Notes: generated from the sequence alone by a model not told the origin. Positions 49,004-57,727 are shown, numbered from the stretch's first letter. The stretch: DNA of 64,000 bases from Nitrobacter sp051535235 (GCF_051535235.1 NZ_JBPPLZ010000006.1:1-64000), one strand, 5' to 3'. Made by a program: numbers and translations.

Positions 49004-50071
49004 CTACGGGCGCGCGCCGTTCCCGCGTACCCGGCGGATCATCTGTTCGACGTGTGCAATCGGCGTTTCCGGTTGAATGCCGTGGCCGAGGTTGAAAATC
49101 AGACGTCCTCCGGCAAAATTCGTCAGCACGTCATCGACCGCGCGGTCGAGCGCATCGCCGCCGGCGATCAGTGCCAGCGGGTCGAGATTGCCTTGAACCG
49201 CGACCCGGTTCTGAACCTTGTCCCGGATCAATGACGGCTCGGTCGTCCAGTCGATGCTGACGGCGTCGACGCCGGTCGCTTCGATGTAGGATGGCAGCAG
49301 CGCGCCGGCGCCACGGGGAAATCCGATGATCTTCGCGTCCGGCACCTGCCTGCGCACGCCTGCGACAATGCGTTTGGTGGGTTCGATCGACCAGCGCGCG
49401 AATTCGCGTGGCGGCAGCACGCCGGCCCATGTATCGAAAATCTGCAGCGCATCGGCGCCGGCCTTGAGCTGGCCGAGCAGATAGCGGATCGAGTTGTCGA
49501 CGATCGCATCGATGGCTTTTGCGAAGGCGTCGGGGTGGCGATAGGCCATCATCCGCGCCGGCGCCTGATCGGGCGTGCCGTGTCCCGCGACCATGTAGGT
49601 CGCGACCGTCCATGGCGCGCCGCAGAAACCGATCAGCGCGGTTTTTGAACCGAGCTCACGCTTGACGCGGCGCAACGCCTCGAACACCGGCTCGAGCTTC
49701 GTCATGTCGGCTTCGCGGGCCAGCCCCGCAACCTTGTCCGGCGTATCCAGCGGATCGAGCCGCGGGCCTTCGCCGGCCTCGAAGCGCACCGAGCGGCCGA
49801 GCGCGTAGGGAATGACGAGGATATCGGAGAAAATGATCGCCGCGTCGAAGCCGAAGCGGCGGATCGGCTGCAAGGTCACCTCGGCGGCGAATTCCGGCGT
49901 GAAGCAGAGGTCGAGAAAACCGCCGGCTTTGGCGCGCAGCTCGCGATATTCGGGCAGATAGCGGCCCGCCTGCCGCATCATCCAGATCGGCGGGATAGCC
50001 TGACGCCGGCCCGAAAGCACCTCGAGAAAGGGTTTGGTGATCGAATCCTGGGCCAAGGCGTGTTCCGTCAC
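49004..50071 (-). CDS. hemE: Uroporphyrinogen decarboxylase
   Basis: A protein of about 355 residues taking the GTG at 50071; the start is uncertain because the frame stays open for another 186 bp. W-M-M-R-Q-A-G-R-Y-L-P-E-Y, the aspartate in F-S-D-I-L-V-I-P-Y, G-F-C-G-A-P-W-T and F-N-L-G-H-G-I are the classic motifs. It removes four carboxyl groups from uroporphyrinogen III in heme synthesis. No other heme gene is adjacent in the window. Confidence 0.95.
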   Translation of the reverse strand: MTEHALAQDSITKPFLEVLSGRRQAIPPIWMMRQAGRYLPEYRELRAKAGGFLDLCFTPEFAAEVTLQPIRRFGFDAAIIFSDILVIPYALGRSVRFEAGEGPRLDPLDTPDKVAGLAREADMTKLEPVFEALRRVKRELGSKTALIGFCGAPWTVATYMVAGHGTPDQAPARMMAYRHPDAFAKAIDAIVDNSIRYLLGQLKAGADALQIFDTWAGVLPPREFARWSIEPTKRIVAGVRRQVPDAKIIGFPRGAGALLPSYIEATGVDAVSIDWTTEPSLIRDKVQNRVAVQGNLDPLALIAGGDALDRAVDDVLTNFAGGRLIFNLGHGIQPETPIAHVEQMIRRVRGNGARP

Positions 50072-50255
50072 TGGGTTGGTTCCGTATGGTCTGATACACG
50101 ACCCGCAGGGTCTACGGCAACGGGCAGCGCCTGAAGCAACCCGCAAGCTGTTCCCCCCAAGCTGCCCCCCCATCATATTGCCAGAAACGAACCTTTCTGC
50201 CGCCTCAATGGTTTGAGGAGGTGTCGGCATGTGAAGCATTCGGAAGAGGTGACAC

Positions 50256-50564
50256 ATGCACAGCTACAGGGTGGCCCTGGTTTTCGGGATTCTGGCTGCC
50301 GGCGTCGCGACTCTCACGCGCCCCGCGGTCGCGGAAGACTATCGCGGCACGTTCGCTCAGCGGATGGCCTGCACCCCGGACGTCTTCAGGTTATGCGGGA
50401 GCGAGATTCCCGACGTCGGCCGCATCGTCGCCTGTCTGCGGCAGAACCAGACGCAGCTTGGCGCGCCGTGCCGCGCGGTGTTCGAGTCCAATGCCGAAGC
50501 GACCGGCGACGATGTGGCGGCGAAAGCAACCGGAAGCCCGGTCGGACCCCACGGTCAGCAATAG
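50256..50564 (+). CDS. Small secreted Cys-rich-repeat protein
   Basis: A protein of 102 residues with a signal peptide (cleavage near R-P-A-V-A-E) and one cysteine-rich repeat of the GLG1-like type (A-C-T-P-D-V-F-R-L-C-G, V-A-C-L-R-Q-N-Q-T-Q-L-G-A-P-C-R-A-V-F). Four cysteines in this pattern form two disulfides in the periplasm. Function unknown. GAAGAGGTG precedes the ATG, which lies 185 bp from the start chosen for hemE on the opposite strand. Confidence 0.78.
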   Translation: MHSYRVALVFGILAAGVATLTRPAVAEDYRGTFAQRMACTPDVFRLCGSEIPDVGRIVACLRQNQTQLGAPCRAVFESNAEATGDDVAAKATGSPVGPHGQQ

Positions 50565-50693
50565 TTCGTCAGCGGCAGTGCCTGCTGTCCGGGAATTCAT
50601 GGCGGCGACCTGGTGTTCACAAAAAATGTGAACCGATTCGAGGCCCGCGCCGTTGCCGTGATGCGCTCGGCCACGACCGGCGCTATTCCCGAC

Positions 50694-50726
50694 AGGAGGC
50701 CACATTGACTAGGAGGCCACATTGAC
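50694..50726 (+). repeat. Duplicated ribosome-binding/start segment
   Basis: AGGAGGCCACATTGAC occurs twice, at 50694-50709 and 50711-50726. The second copy supplies the Shine-Dalgarno and TTG start of the DUF3175 gene. The first copy has its own TTG that opens a six-codon frame (M-T-R-R-P-H) whose TGA overlaps the real start. Confidence 0.8.
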
Positions 50727-51084
50727 AAAGGTATCGACATCGACGCGCAAGCCGGCTCATCGCACGAAGACAAAGGGCAGGGCGAAATCGTCGGCACGCC
50801 GGAAGAAGCCGGTTCGCAAGTGGTCGGGCCGGGTGACGGCGACCAGCGATGCGCTCGATCTCAAGCAAGGAGTGTTCAAGCAGCGTAGCGCCGCCGCCAT
50901 TGCCCGGTCGCTGAAGCGCTCCGCCGAGCAGAGCCATCGGCGCAAGAGCGATCCCTATCGGTCGGCGATGTCGATGCTGGTGTTCTATATCAACCGCGGC
51001 GGCAAAAATATCTCCGCCTCTCGTCGTCGGATGCTCGAGGCTGCCAAGGGCGAACTACGCAAGGCGTTCGGCAAGGCTGGCTGA
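50722..51084 (+). CDS. DUF3175 family protein
   Basis: A protein of 120 residues, very basic. A Lys/Arg/Ala-rich N-terminus is followed by the DUF3175 core: K-W-S-G-R-V-T-A-T-S-D-A-L-D-L, F-K-Q-R-S-A-A-A-I-A-R-S-L-K-R-S-A and M-S-M-L-V-F-Y-I-N-R-G-G-K-N. Charge suggests nucleic-acid contact, but no function is established to my knowledge. TTG start with AGGAGG six bases before it, in the second copy of a duplicated segment. Confidence 0.85.
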   Translation: MTKVSTSTRKPAHRTKTKGRAKSSARRKKPVRKWSGRVTATSDALDLKQGVFKQRSAAAIARSLKRSAEQSHRRKSDPYRSAMSMLVFYINRGGKNISASRRRMLEAAKGELRKAFGKAG

Positions 51085-51120
51085 GCCTCGCTTCTTGGTT
51101 TTGCCGGCAGCGAGAAGGCT

Positions 51121-52335
51121 CTAGGCAACGGGAACGAAGGCCGGCGGCCGGCGGCTGTTGCGCGCGAACTTCCGGGTGGTCATCGGCTTGCCGAACAGAA
51201 AGCCCTGGATGAAATCGACACCGATGCCGTGCATCGCAAGGAAATCGTCGCGGGTCTCGACGCCTTCAGCCACCGTTTTGACGCCGTGCCTCTTGGCCAG
51301 ATCGACGATCCGGCGACAGACGGAACGCTTGAGTCGCGCAGACGAACTGCCGTCGACGAACTGGCGGTCCAGCTTGATTTCGGCGAATGGAAATTCGTTC
51401 AGCGCGGCCAGCGTCGGCCATTCGGTACCGACGTCGTCGAGCGAAAAGCCGATGTTGTGGAATCGCAGCCGCTGCGCGGCCTCGATCGCGAGCGGCAGAT
51501 TCTTGACGACTTCGCTGCTGTCGACCTCCACGGTCAAGCCATCGAAGGCGGGGTGAGCCGGAAACTGCAAACGCAGATCGTCGACGGCATTGGCGTCCGT
51601 GAAGAAGGCGAGGGGCAGGTTGATGGACATATGGATGCTTCCGGATTTGGCGACGAGATAGCGCCAGTCCTGGAAAACGCGGCCGATGACAAAGTGCGAG
51701 AGCGACCGAAAATGTGGATCGCCCTTGTCGGGGATGAAATAGGCCGGCGGCACGATGCCCCAGCTCGGATGTCGCATCCGGATCAGAGCTTCGGCGCCGC
51801 CCAGCGCAAGGCTTCGCGCATCGATCTTGGGCTGATACCACAGTTCGAGCCAGCCGGCGCCGAGCGCCTCGGCCACATCGACCGGCGGCGCGGGGGGGTC
51901 GGCCGGCACGAGGCCGGCGATTCGCTCGTGCAGGTCCTTGTCGCTGAAGGGCGTCGGCAACATCGGCAGGAATTCAAGCGCCAGTTTCTCGCCGAGTTCC
52001 CGCGCCGCTCTGACCGCGGGTGCATCGAGCGGCCCGATCAACAGCACCATCGCGGCGCTGGTCCGGGCTGCCAGCAGGTTCAGGACGTCCGTAATTGGAA
52101 GACCGTTTATCGAGAAGCTGACGACGATGAGGTCGGGGAAATCCGAACGCAACGAGGCATCGAGGTCGTCAAGCGTCGCGCAACCGTGCGGAATGAACCC
52201 CTGTTCCTCAAGCGTCTCGCTGAGCAGCGACCGCACGTGATGCTTGCTCTCGACAATGCAGGCGCGGGGTTTGACCCTTCGCTTGCCGAAGGGCGTTTCC
52301 GCAATTCTGTCATCCGGGCTGGCTGTGTCGGTCAT
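51121..52335 (-). CDS. Degenerate receiver plus EAL-domain protein
   Basis: A protein of 404 residues from the ATG at 52335 (GAGGA eight bases upstream). Residues ~20-140 look like a receiver, but the phospho-acceptor position reads V-V-S-F-S-I-N-G. Residues ~160-395 form an EAL domain: A-E-A-L-I-R-M-R-H-P, I-N-L-P-L, V-E-V-D-S-S-E, L-D-D-V-G-T-E-W, I-K-L-D-R-Q-F, V-A-E-G-V-E-T, Q-G-F-L-F-G-K-P. Most metal ligands remain, but loop 6 (usually D-D-F-G-T-G) is altered. It may hydrolyse or merely bind cyclic di-GMP. Confidence 0.85.
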   Translation of the reverse strand: MTDTASPDDRIAETPFGKRRVKPRACIVESKHHVRSLLSETLEEQGFIPHGCATLDDLDASLRSDFPDLIVVSFSINGLPITDVLNLLAARTSAAMVLLIGPLDAPAVRAARELGEKLALEFLPMLPTPFSDKDLHERIAGLVPADPPAPPVDVAEALGAGWLELWYQPKIDARSLALGGAEALIRMRHPSWGIVPPAYFIPDKGDPHFRSLSHFVIGRVFQDWRYLVAKSGSIHMSINLPLAFFTDANAVDDLRLQFPAHPAFDGLTVEVDSSEVVKNLPLAIEAAQRLRFHNIGFSLDDVGTEWPTLAALNEFPFAEIKLDRQFVDGSSSARLKRSVCRRIVDLAKRHGVKTVAEGVETRDDFLAMHGIGVDFIQGFLFGKPMTTRKFARNSRRPPAFVPVA

Positions 52336-52713
52336 AGACGGTCCTCGCTTGGCGGGACGCCAAGGTGACCCGTTTGTTATGGCTCCATCAGGGTTCGTTT
52401 CGGTGATGCACCGCTCGTGCACCGGAGAATGTCGACGCATCGTTAACCCGGATAAAGCGATTCAAGATCGAACAGCCGGGAACTAAAAAGTCCGCGACGA
52501 AAATCCATTGTGGGGTGCAGGGTTGGGGACTTCTGGCCGGGGATCTGCGGAAATCCGTGATCGCCACGATTGCCCATGACGGTTTGCATTGACAGTCCGG
52601 GGCGCCATGGCCTAGAAACCGCGCATCCTGGGCGGCTTCGCTGCAAGCCGGGGATCAGGTTTTGCTGTTTTCGGCCCGTCGCATACGGCCTTTGGAAAAT
52701 CAGGAACGTTCCC

Positions 52714-52839
52714 ATGAAGGTCCGTAACTCGCTGAAATCGCTGCGTTCGCGCCACCGGGACAACCGCCTGGTCCGCCGCAAGGGCAGGGTCTATGTGATC
52801 AACAAGACCCAGCGCCGTTTCAAGGCTCGTCAGGGCTGA
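52714..52839 (+). CDS. rpmJ: Ribosomal protein L36
   Basis: A protein of 41 residues, M-K-V-R-N-S-L-K-S-L-R, then R-R-K-G-R-V-Y-V-I-N-K and R-F-K-A-R-Q-G. This is the cysteine-free L36 form, which needs no zinc, as usual in alphaproteobacteria. A hairpin terminator follows closely. Confidence 0.96.
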   Translation: MKVRNSLKSLRSRHRDNRLVRRKGRVYVINKTQRRFKARQG

Positions 52840-52880
52840 TTGGCGCCAGTCGCCTGACTTCATCATCACAGTTCTCTGCC

Positions 52881-52905
52881 ACGCCTGCGGACCGCAGGCG
52901 TTTCG
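52881..52905 (+). terminator. Terminator of rpmJ
   Basis: ACGCCTGCGG-A-CCGCAGGCGT followed by TTCG; a 10-bp inverted repeat 41 bp after the rpmJ stop. Confidence 0.65.
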
Positions 52906-52917
52906 TCGTGTTGAAGT

Positions 52918-52972
52918 CCGCTTCTGATGGACTCAGAAGCGGGGCTCCCACGATTTTGATCTGACGCGTTTT
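52918..52972 (-). repeat. Dispersed intergenic repeat, copy A
   Basis: Read on the minus strand: AAAACGCGTCAGATCAAAAT, then GGGAGCCCCGCTTCTGA and TCCATCAGAAGCGG. Copies B (57196-57245) and C (59641-59704) share the order A-rich CGCGTC word, AAA tract, and a CTTCTGA-TNN-TCAGAAG dyad. Confidence 0.65.
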
Positions 52973-53050
52973 CTGCACGCGACCAGTGCCCGGACCGCCC
53001 GAAAACGCTATAGTGGCGGCCAGAAGTTCGCACTGATCCGGATCTCGCGA

Positions 53051-53722
53051 ATGCAACGGAAACTCTCAGTGAGAGGGTGTATTTGCCTCGCAATTCTAGC
53101 CGCGGCAGCCGGAGTTCTGCCTGCGGTCGCGTCTGCGCAGGCTCCGCCGCGCCTCCTCCCGCACGGCACCCCGCCTGAGGCCACTGAACCCAAGGACTTG
53201 CCGCCGTTGTCCTCGAAGCGGCCGGGAATTCCAAGGGATCAGGCTCACGGACTCGGTTTCCTGTTCGGGGCCCTCAAGGCCGCGCCGGACGAGGAGAGCG
53301 CCAAGCATGTCGAAGCGCAGATCCTGGCGCTCTGGAGCCGGACTTCGAGCGACACGGCGGTGCTTTTGATGCAGCGGGCGAAAGTCGCGATGCACGGCCA
53401 ACAGTTCGACATTGCCCTCAAGCTGCTGGACGCGGTTTTGAAGCTGCATCCTGACTACATCGAGGGATGGAACCAGCGCGCGACGCTGCACTACCTGCAG
53501 AACGACTACCAGAGTTCGCTTGAGGACATCGAGCAGGTGCTGGTCCGCGAGCCGCGCCACTTCGGCGCGCTGGCAGGTCTCGGCATGATCATGCAGGAAC
53601 TCGGCGACGACAAGCGCGCGCTCGAAGCCTTCCGCAAGGCGCTCGCCATCAATCCGCATCTCGAAAACGTGCGCGAGCGGGTCAAGACGTTGACCGAAAA
53701 GGTCGAAGGGCGAGATATCTGA
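53051..53722 (+). CDS. Periplasmic TPR protein
   Basis: A protein of 223 residues with an N-terminal signal peptide (C-L-A-I-L-A-A-A-A-G-V-L-P-A-V-A-S-A-Q-A) and three to four tetratricopeptide repeats from residue ~95 (L-L-M-Q-R-A-K-V-A-M-H, A-L-K-L-L-D-A-V-L-K-L-H-P, N-Q-R-A-T-L-H-Y-L-Q, A-L-E-A-F-R-K-A-L-A-I-N-P). It is probably a periplasmic scaffold. It follows rpmJ by 211 bp behind a terminator, so it has its own promoter. Confidence 0.88.
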   Translation: MQRKLSVRGCICLAILAAAAGVLPAVASAQAPPRLLPHGTPPEATEPKDLPPLSSKRPGIPRDQAHGLGFLFGALKAAPDEESAKHVEAQILALWSRTSSDTAVLLMQRAKVAMHGQQFDIALKLLDAVLKLHPDYIEGWNQRATLHYLQNDYQSSLEDIEQVLVREPRHFGALAGLGMIMQELGDDKRALEAFRKALAINPHLENVRERVKTLTEKVEGRDI

Positions 53723-53908
53723 TATTCGCGAGGCGTCGGAGCACAGGGCAACCTGTCCGGACGTGGTCGTAGTCGCGGCGCGCGCATCAGCGCCCCTGGG
53801 GCGCTTGCGAATTAACCAAGATCGCCATTGACGCTTAGCGCGATGAAACATTTCCGGCTAATGCGGGTTTGGCCCTCAATTCACCGGGAACCAGAAGCGG
53901 AGAGCACC

Positions 53909-54169
53909 ATGAAATCGCTGATGCTGGCCGTGATCCTCGTCTGTGCCGCGGGAAGCGCCTGCTTGGCTGAAGGACAATTCTGGGTTGTCGGCAACCATGC
54001 CACCGAGTCCTGTGACATCGTCACCAGCAATCCGGTCGTCGACGACGGCGACATCTGGTTCGGGGATGGCCCTTACCAATCCCGAGCCGATGCGAAGCTC
54101 GCCCGATCCTCAATCGGCGCATGTCCGAAGGGTCAGGACGACAAAGACCATGACAAGGAAAAAGACTGA
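53909..54169 (+). CDS. Small secreted hypothetical protein
   Basis: A protein of 86 residues from the ATG at 53909 (GCGGAGAG upstream). Signal peptide M-K-S-L-M-L-A-V-I-L-V-C-A-A-G-S-A-C-L-A. The mature part has F-W-V-V-G-N-H-A-T-E-S-C-D-I-V-T-S-N-P, W-F-G-D-G-P-Y and a Lys/Asp-rich tail. Family unknown to me. Confidence 0.72.
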   Translation: MKSLMLAVILVCAAGSACLAEGQFWVVGNHATESCDIVTSNPVVDDGDIWFGDGPYQSRADAKLARSSIGACPKGQDDKDHDKEKD

Positions 54170-54199
54170 CGGCTCCCGGCCTCGTCGCCACGAACGCAT

Positions 54200-54361
54200 C
54201 TAATGCAATCTGTTGCTTTCGCGCGCCGCCGCATAAAGCCGCTGCAGTTCATCCTCCAGCCGCTCGTTGACCATCAGCAATGCCATCAGCGCACCGCGAA
54301 CGTCGCCGTTGCATGATGCCACGATCTCGTCGATCAAAGCCTCGCCTGCTTCAAAACTCAT
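54200..54361 (-). CDS. Hypothetical 53-residue protein
   Basis: ATG at 54361 with AGGAG eight bases upstream. The product begins M-S-F-E-A-G-E-A-L-I-D-E-I-V-A-S-C, then D-V-R-G-A-L-M-A-L-L-M and E-R-L-E-D-E-L-Q-R-L-Y-A-A-A-R. It is amphipathic and helical throughout with clean codon usage, so I consider it a real small gene. Function unknown. Confidence 0.7.
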   Translation of the reverse strand: MSFEAGEALIDEIVASCNGDVRGALMALLMVNERLEDELQRLYAAARESNRLH

Positions 54362-54547
54362 CTCAGGTACTCCTACTCCGGTTCAATACGCCTCACTTTT
54401 CATCGAGAACGTGAATAAAGTTTGCGAGTCGACTGGGCGCTCCTGTGGATTGCGTGGATAACCGGCTGCATTCGCAGGCCAGGAAACTGCTCTTGGAGTC
54501 TGTTTCTACTGCGTTGAATCAGACTCGTCGCTTATCTTTTTGTTTAA

Positions 54548-54592
54548 GCATGATCTTTTCCGAAAGCCGCTTTCCACTTTTCGAGATCATGC
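54548..54592. repeat. Dispersed palindromic repeat (GCATGATC...GATCATGC)
   Basis: GCATGATCTTTTCCGAAAG, then CTTTCCACTTTTCGAGATCATGC: 8-bp outer arms with a second CGAAAG/CTTTC pairing. This unit is a familiar intergenic repeat in Bradyrhizobium-type genomes. It lies just after the pyk stop and may help end transcription. Confidence 0.7.
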
Positions 54593-54593
54593 T

Positions 54594-56030
54594 CTAAACG
54601 CCCGCGTCGCCGTCCGGACCGACGAAGGCGATGCGGACCATGTTGGTCGCGCCGGGCGTGCCAAGCGGCACGCCGGCCACGATGATGATGCGCTGGCCCG
54701 CTTTGGCGAAACCGTCGCGGAACGCAATGCTGCCGGCGCGATCGACCATGTCGTCCTGGTCATGGGCGTCTTCCGCGACCACGCAATGCACGCCCCAGGC
54801 CACGGCCAGCTTGCGGCCCGTCGCGAGGTTCGGTGTGATGGCAACCACGGGAAGTTTCGGGCGCTCGCGCGCCATGCGCAGCGCCGTCGATCCGGAACTG
54901 GTCCAGCAGATGATCGCGGAGAGGTCGAGCGTTTCGGCAATCTGGCGCGCGGCGTCGGCGATGGCGTCGCCGACGGTCGGCTCCGGCTCGGCGCGCTGCG
55001 CGTTGAGCACGCCGCGATAGATCGGATCGCGTTCCACCTCTTCGGCGATGCGGTTCATGGTGGAGATGGCCTCCACCGGATATTTTCCGGCCGCGGACTC
55101 TGCGGAGAGCATGATGGCGTCCGCGCCTTCATAAACGGCGGTGGCGACGTCGGAGACTTCGGCGCGGGTCGGTACCGGCGACTGGATCATCGATTCCAGC
55201 ATTTGCGTCGCGATGACCACCGGCTTGCCGGCGCGCCGCGCCATCCGAGTCATCTGCTTCTGAAGGCTGGGCACCTGTTCGAGCGGCAATTCCACGCCGA
55301 GATCGCCGCGCGCGACCATCAGCGCATCGGCCATTTCGAGGATTTCCGGCAGGCGGTCGATGGCCTGTGGTTTCTCGATCTTGGCCATCACCGAAGCCCG
55401 GCCCCGGATCATCTTCTTGGCCTCGGCCACGTCGTCTGCGCGCTGCACGAACGACAGCGCGATCCAGTCGACTCCGGCTTCCAGCGCCGCGTCGAGATCG
55501 GAGCGGTCCTTCTGCGTCATCGCCGACACCGGTAAATCGGTGTCGGGCAGGCTGACACCCTTGCGGTCGGACATCCTGCCGCCGACGACAACGCGCGTCA
55601 CGGCGCGCTCGGAGGAGGCCTCTTCGGCGATCAGGCGCACCTTGCCGTCGTCCAGCAGCAGCGTGTGGCCGGGGCGCAGCGCCGCCAGGATTTCCGGATG
55701 CGGAAGGTGGACGCGGGTCTTGTTCCCCGGGGTCTTGTCGGAATCCAGCACGAACGTGTCGCCGTTGTTCAACTGGATCGGGCCGTCGGCAAACGAGCCG
55801 ATCCGCAGCTTGGGTCCCTGCAAATCGACCAGGATGCCGATCGGGCGGCCGTAGCTGCCCTCGACGTTGCGGATCGTCGCCACCAGTTCACGCATCTTGT
55901 CATGCGAGGTGTGGCTCATGTTGATGCGGAAGACGTCGGCACCCGCCTCGAACAGACGGCGGACCATGGCGCTGTCCGAGGAGGCCGGTCCGAGCGTGGC
56001 GAGAATCTTGATACGGCGAAGACGTCTCAT
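54594..56030 (-). CDS. pyk: Pyruvate kinase
   Basis: A protein of 478 residues. K-I-L-A-T-L-G-P-A-S at the N-terminus, V-M-A-K-I-E-K-P-Q-A-I-D, M-V-A-R-G-D-L-G-V-E-L-P, and M-L-S-A-E-S-A-A-G-K-Y-P-V-E-A are diagnostic. It makes pyruvate and ATP from phosphoenolpyruvate. Its start codon overlaps the stop of the DUF1036 gene (ATGA), so the two form one leftward operon. Confidence 0.97.
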   Translation of the reverse strand: MRRLRRIKILATLGPASSDSAMVRRLFEAGADVFRINMSHTSHDKMRELVATIRNVEGSYGRPIGILVDLQGPKLRIGSFADGPIQLNNGDTFVLDSDKTPGNKTRVHLPHPEILAALRPGHTLLLDDGKVRLIAEEASSERAVTRVVVGGRMSDRKGVSLPDTDLPVSAMTQKDRSDLDAALEAGVDWIALSFVQRADDVAEAKKMIRGRASVMAKIEKPQAIDRLPEILEMADALMVARGDLGVELPLEQVPSLQKQMTRMARRAGKPVVIATQMLESMIQSPVPTRAEVSDVATAVYEGADAIMLSAESAAGKYPVEAISTMNRIAEEVERDPIYRGVLNAQRAEPEPTVGDAIADAARQIAETLDLSAIICWTSSGSTALRMARERPKLPVVAITPNLATGRKLAVAWGVHCVVAEDAHDQDDMVDRAGSIAFRDGFAKAGQRIIIVAGVPLGTPGATNMVRIAFVGPDGDAGV

Positions 56031-56611
56031 GGCTTACGTCCGGGCAACGCGCCTGGCGTCAGTCCAGACGCGCCCGGAGGCGTTCCGCCCGCTGGATCGG
56101 GCAAACCCGGAAATGAACCCTGGGAAGGCATCCCGGGCATCTGCGGCCCGTGTTCGCCGGATTCCGTCAATTGGACGGTCCAGGCACGCTGGTCTCCGGT
56201 ATCGATCTCGAAAAAGCCGGTGCGGTCGAAGCCGCGTGCCAGACAATTGTCGGTGCCTCTGATCGTGAATTCCTTGTCGCGCGAGCACATAAAAGCCTGT
56301 CCCGACCATTCGCCGCCATGGTCGTAATCTAGAGCATAAATATAATAGTAACGTGCGATGAGCGTGCCACGCAGCAGCGTTTCGCAGGCACGCGATGAGA
56401 CATTCCACCACCCCTCGGTGGTCCAGCCCTCGGCGTCCTTGTAGCCAAGGGCGATGCCGACGCGGCTTGAGGTGTTGTTGCAAAGCCGGAAGTCGGCTGC
56501 CGCGGGCGCCGACCACAGGCAGAGAATGAGGATGCCGAGCGCGGGCAAGAGGCCCGCGGTGCTCGCGCGCAGCGAGACCGGTGGAGGAGGGAGAGGATCT
56601 GATTTCGTCAT
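56027..56611 (-). CDS. DUF1036 secreted protein
   Basis: A protein of 194 residues with an N-terminal hydrophobic signal (L-L-P-A-L-G-I-L-I-L-C-L-W-S-A-P-A-A-A). DUF1036 core: R-L-C-N-N-T-S-S-R-V-G-I-A-L-G-Y, E-G-W-W-N-V-S-S-R-A-C, Y-Y-Y-I-Y-A-L-D-Y, F-M-C-S. The C-terminal ~40 residues are Pro/Gly-rich. Function unknown; the coupling to pyk is a conserved arrangement as far as I recall. Confidence 0.88.
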   Translation of the reverse strand: MTKSDPLPPPPVSLRASTAGLLPALGILILCLWSAPAAADFRLCNNTSSRVGIALGYKDAEGWTTEGWWNVSSRACETLLRGTLIARYYYIYALDYDHGGEWSGQAFMCSRDKEFTIRGTDNCLARGFDRTGFFEIDTGDQRAWTVQLTESGEHGPQMPGMPSQGSFPGLPDPAGGTPPGASGLTPGALPGRKP

Positions 56612-56798
56612 TTAGCGGGGCAAATCGTTTTGCGTGATTTCGCGTGACCCGTTATGGCCTGTCAACGGCTGGAACCCGCTTTTCACGCCAAGGTGCGCAT
56701 TTTCCAACCTGCAAACTCCTATTAGCGCTGCGATATGGTAGAATCCATGGCTAGTCCAACCAAACCTCCGTCCGGACCGGCGATGACGAGATCGGCTC

Positions 56799-57101
56799 AT
56801 GACCATTGACGACAAAACAAAAACGGAACTGGAAGCCGCGGTGTTTCGGCGGCTGGTCGCCCACCTGCGCTCCCGGACCGATGTCCAGAATATCGACCTG
56901 ATGAATCTCGCGGGCTTCTGCCGCAACTGCCTGTCGAACTGGCTCAAGGAGGCGGCCGACGAAAAGGGGGCCGCCATGACCAAGGACGAAAGCCGAGAGG
57001 CTGTGTACGGCATGCCCTATGAGACCTGGAAGACGAAGCATCAGGGCGCGGCGACGCCGGAGCAACTCGCTGCGATGAAGAAGAGCGGGAGCGGTCACTG
57101 A
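56799..57101 (+). CDS. DUF1244 protein
   Basis: A protein of 100 residues: E-A-A-V-F-R-R-L-V-A-H-L, D-V-Q-N-I-D-L-M-N-L-A-G-F-C-R-N-C-L-S-N-W and V-Y-G-M-P-Y-E-T-W-K. The C-R-N-C pair is typical of the family. Cytoplasmic, function unknown. It is divergent from the DUF1036-pyk operon. Confidence 0.92.
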   Translation: MTIDDKTKTELEAAVFRRLVAHLRSRTDVQNIDLMNLAGFCRNCLSNWLKEAADEKGAAMTKDESREAVYGMPYETWKTKHQGAATPEQLAAMKKSGSGH

Positions 57102-57195
57102 CGTTTTGAGCGGGCGGTCGCGTGCGCCTTATGGCGTTTTCGAGAGAAGCATGTCCTTGGGCTCGACCCGAGGACGGCTGCTGGTTCGCGTCAAG

Positions 57196-57245
57196 AAAAC
57201 GCGTCAACACAAAATCATGGAGCCCTCTTCTGATTCCATCGAAGC
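57196..57245 (+). repeat. Dispersed intergenic repeat, copy B
   Basis: AAAACGCGTCAACACAAAAT, then GGAGCCCTCTTCTGATTCCATCGAAG. The end dyad is degraded compared with copy A. The rest of 57102-57400 holds no supported gene. Confidence 0.6.
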
Positions 57246-57400
57246 GAAAGCCTCTCATGCAGCCTGTGCGTCGCTGTGGATGAAGGCGATGGCGTCTTGA
57301 CGCCAAGCACGCCGCTCGGGAGTGTCGGTCTCCACGTGTGGTGAGCGGCCAGCGCGTCCAGGCTCACATCCCATCATTTATCGATTTCAGGAGTAGCAGG

Positions 57401-57670
57401 ATGGCCACCGCCGTCGCCGCCAAGGAAGAGCCCGCGACCCGATTCGCCAAGGATCAGCTCAAGGCGATCATCGAGCGCATCGAGCGGCTCGAGGAAGAGA
57501 AGAAGACGATTTCCGACGATATTCGCGACGTCTACGCCGAAGCCAAGGGCAATGGCTACGACGTCAAGGCGCTGCGGACCATCGTGCGGATGCGCAAGCA
57601 GGACGCCAACGAGCGCCAGGAGCAGGAAACCATCCTGGAGACCTATATGCAGGCGCTGGGGATGCTGTGA
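57401..57670 (+). CDS. gapR: GapR/DUF2312 nucleoid-associated protein
   Basis: A protein of 89 residues from the ATG at 57401 (GGAG ten bases upstream). F-A-K-D-Q-L-K-A-I-I-E-R-I-E-R-L-E-E-E-K, then I-S-D-D-I-R-D-V-Y-A-E-A-K-G-N-G-Y-D and I-V-R-M-R-K-Q-D identify the family. In Caulobacter GapR forms a clamp on overtwisted DNA and helps replication. It is probably essential here too, by analogy. Confidence 0.93.
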   Translation: MATAVAAKEEPATRFAKDQLKAIIERIERLEEEKKTISDDIRDVYAEAKGNGYDVKALRTIVRMRKQDANERQEQETILETYMQALGML

Positions 57671-57727
57671 GCGGAGAGCGGTCGCTCGAGAGGATCGTCG
57701 GGTCGCGCGATGCGAGTTCGAACCGAC

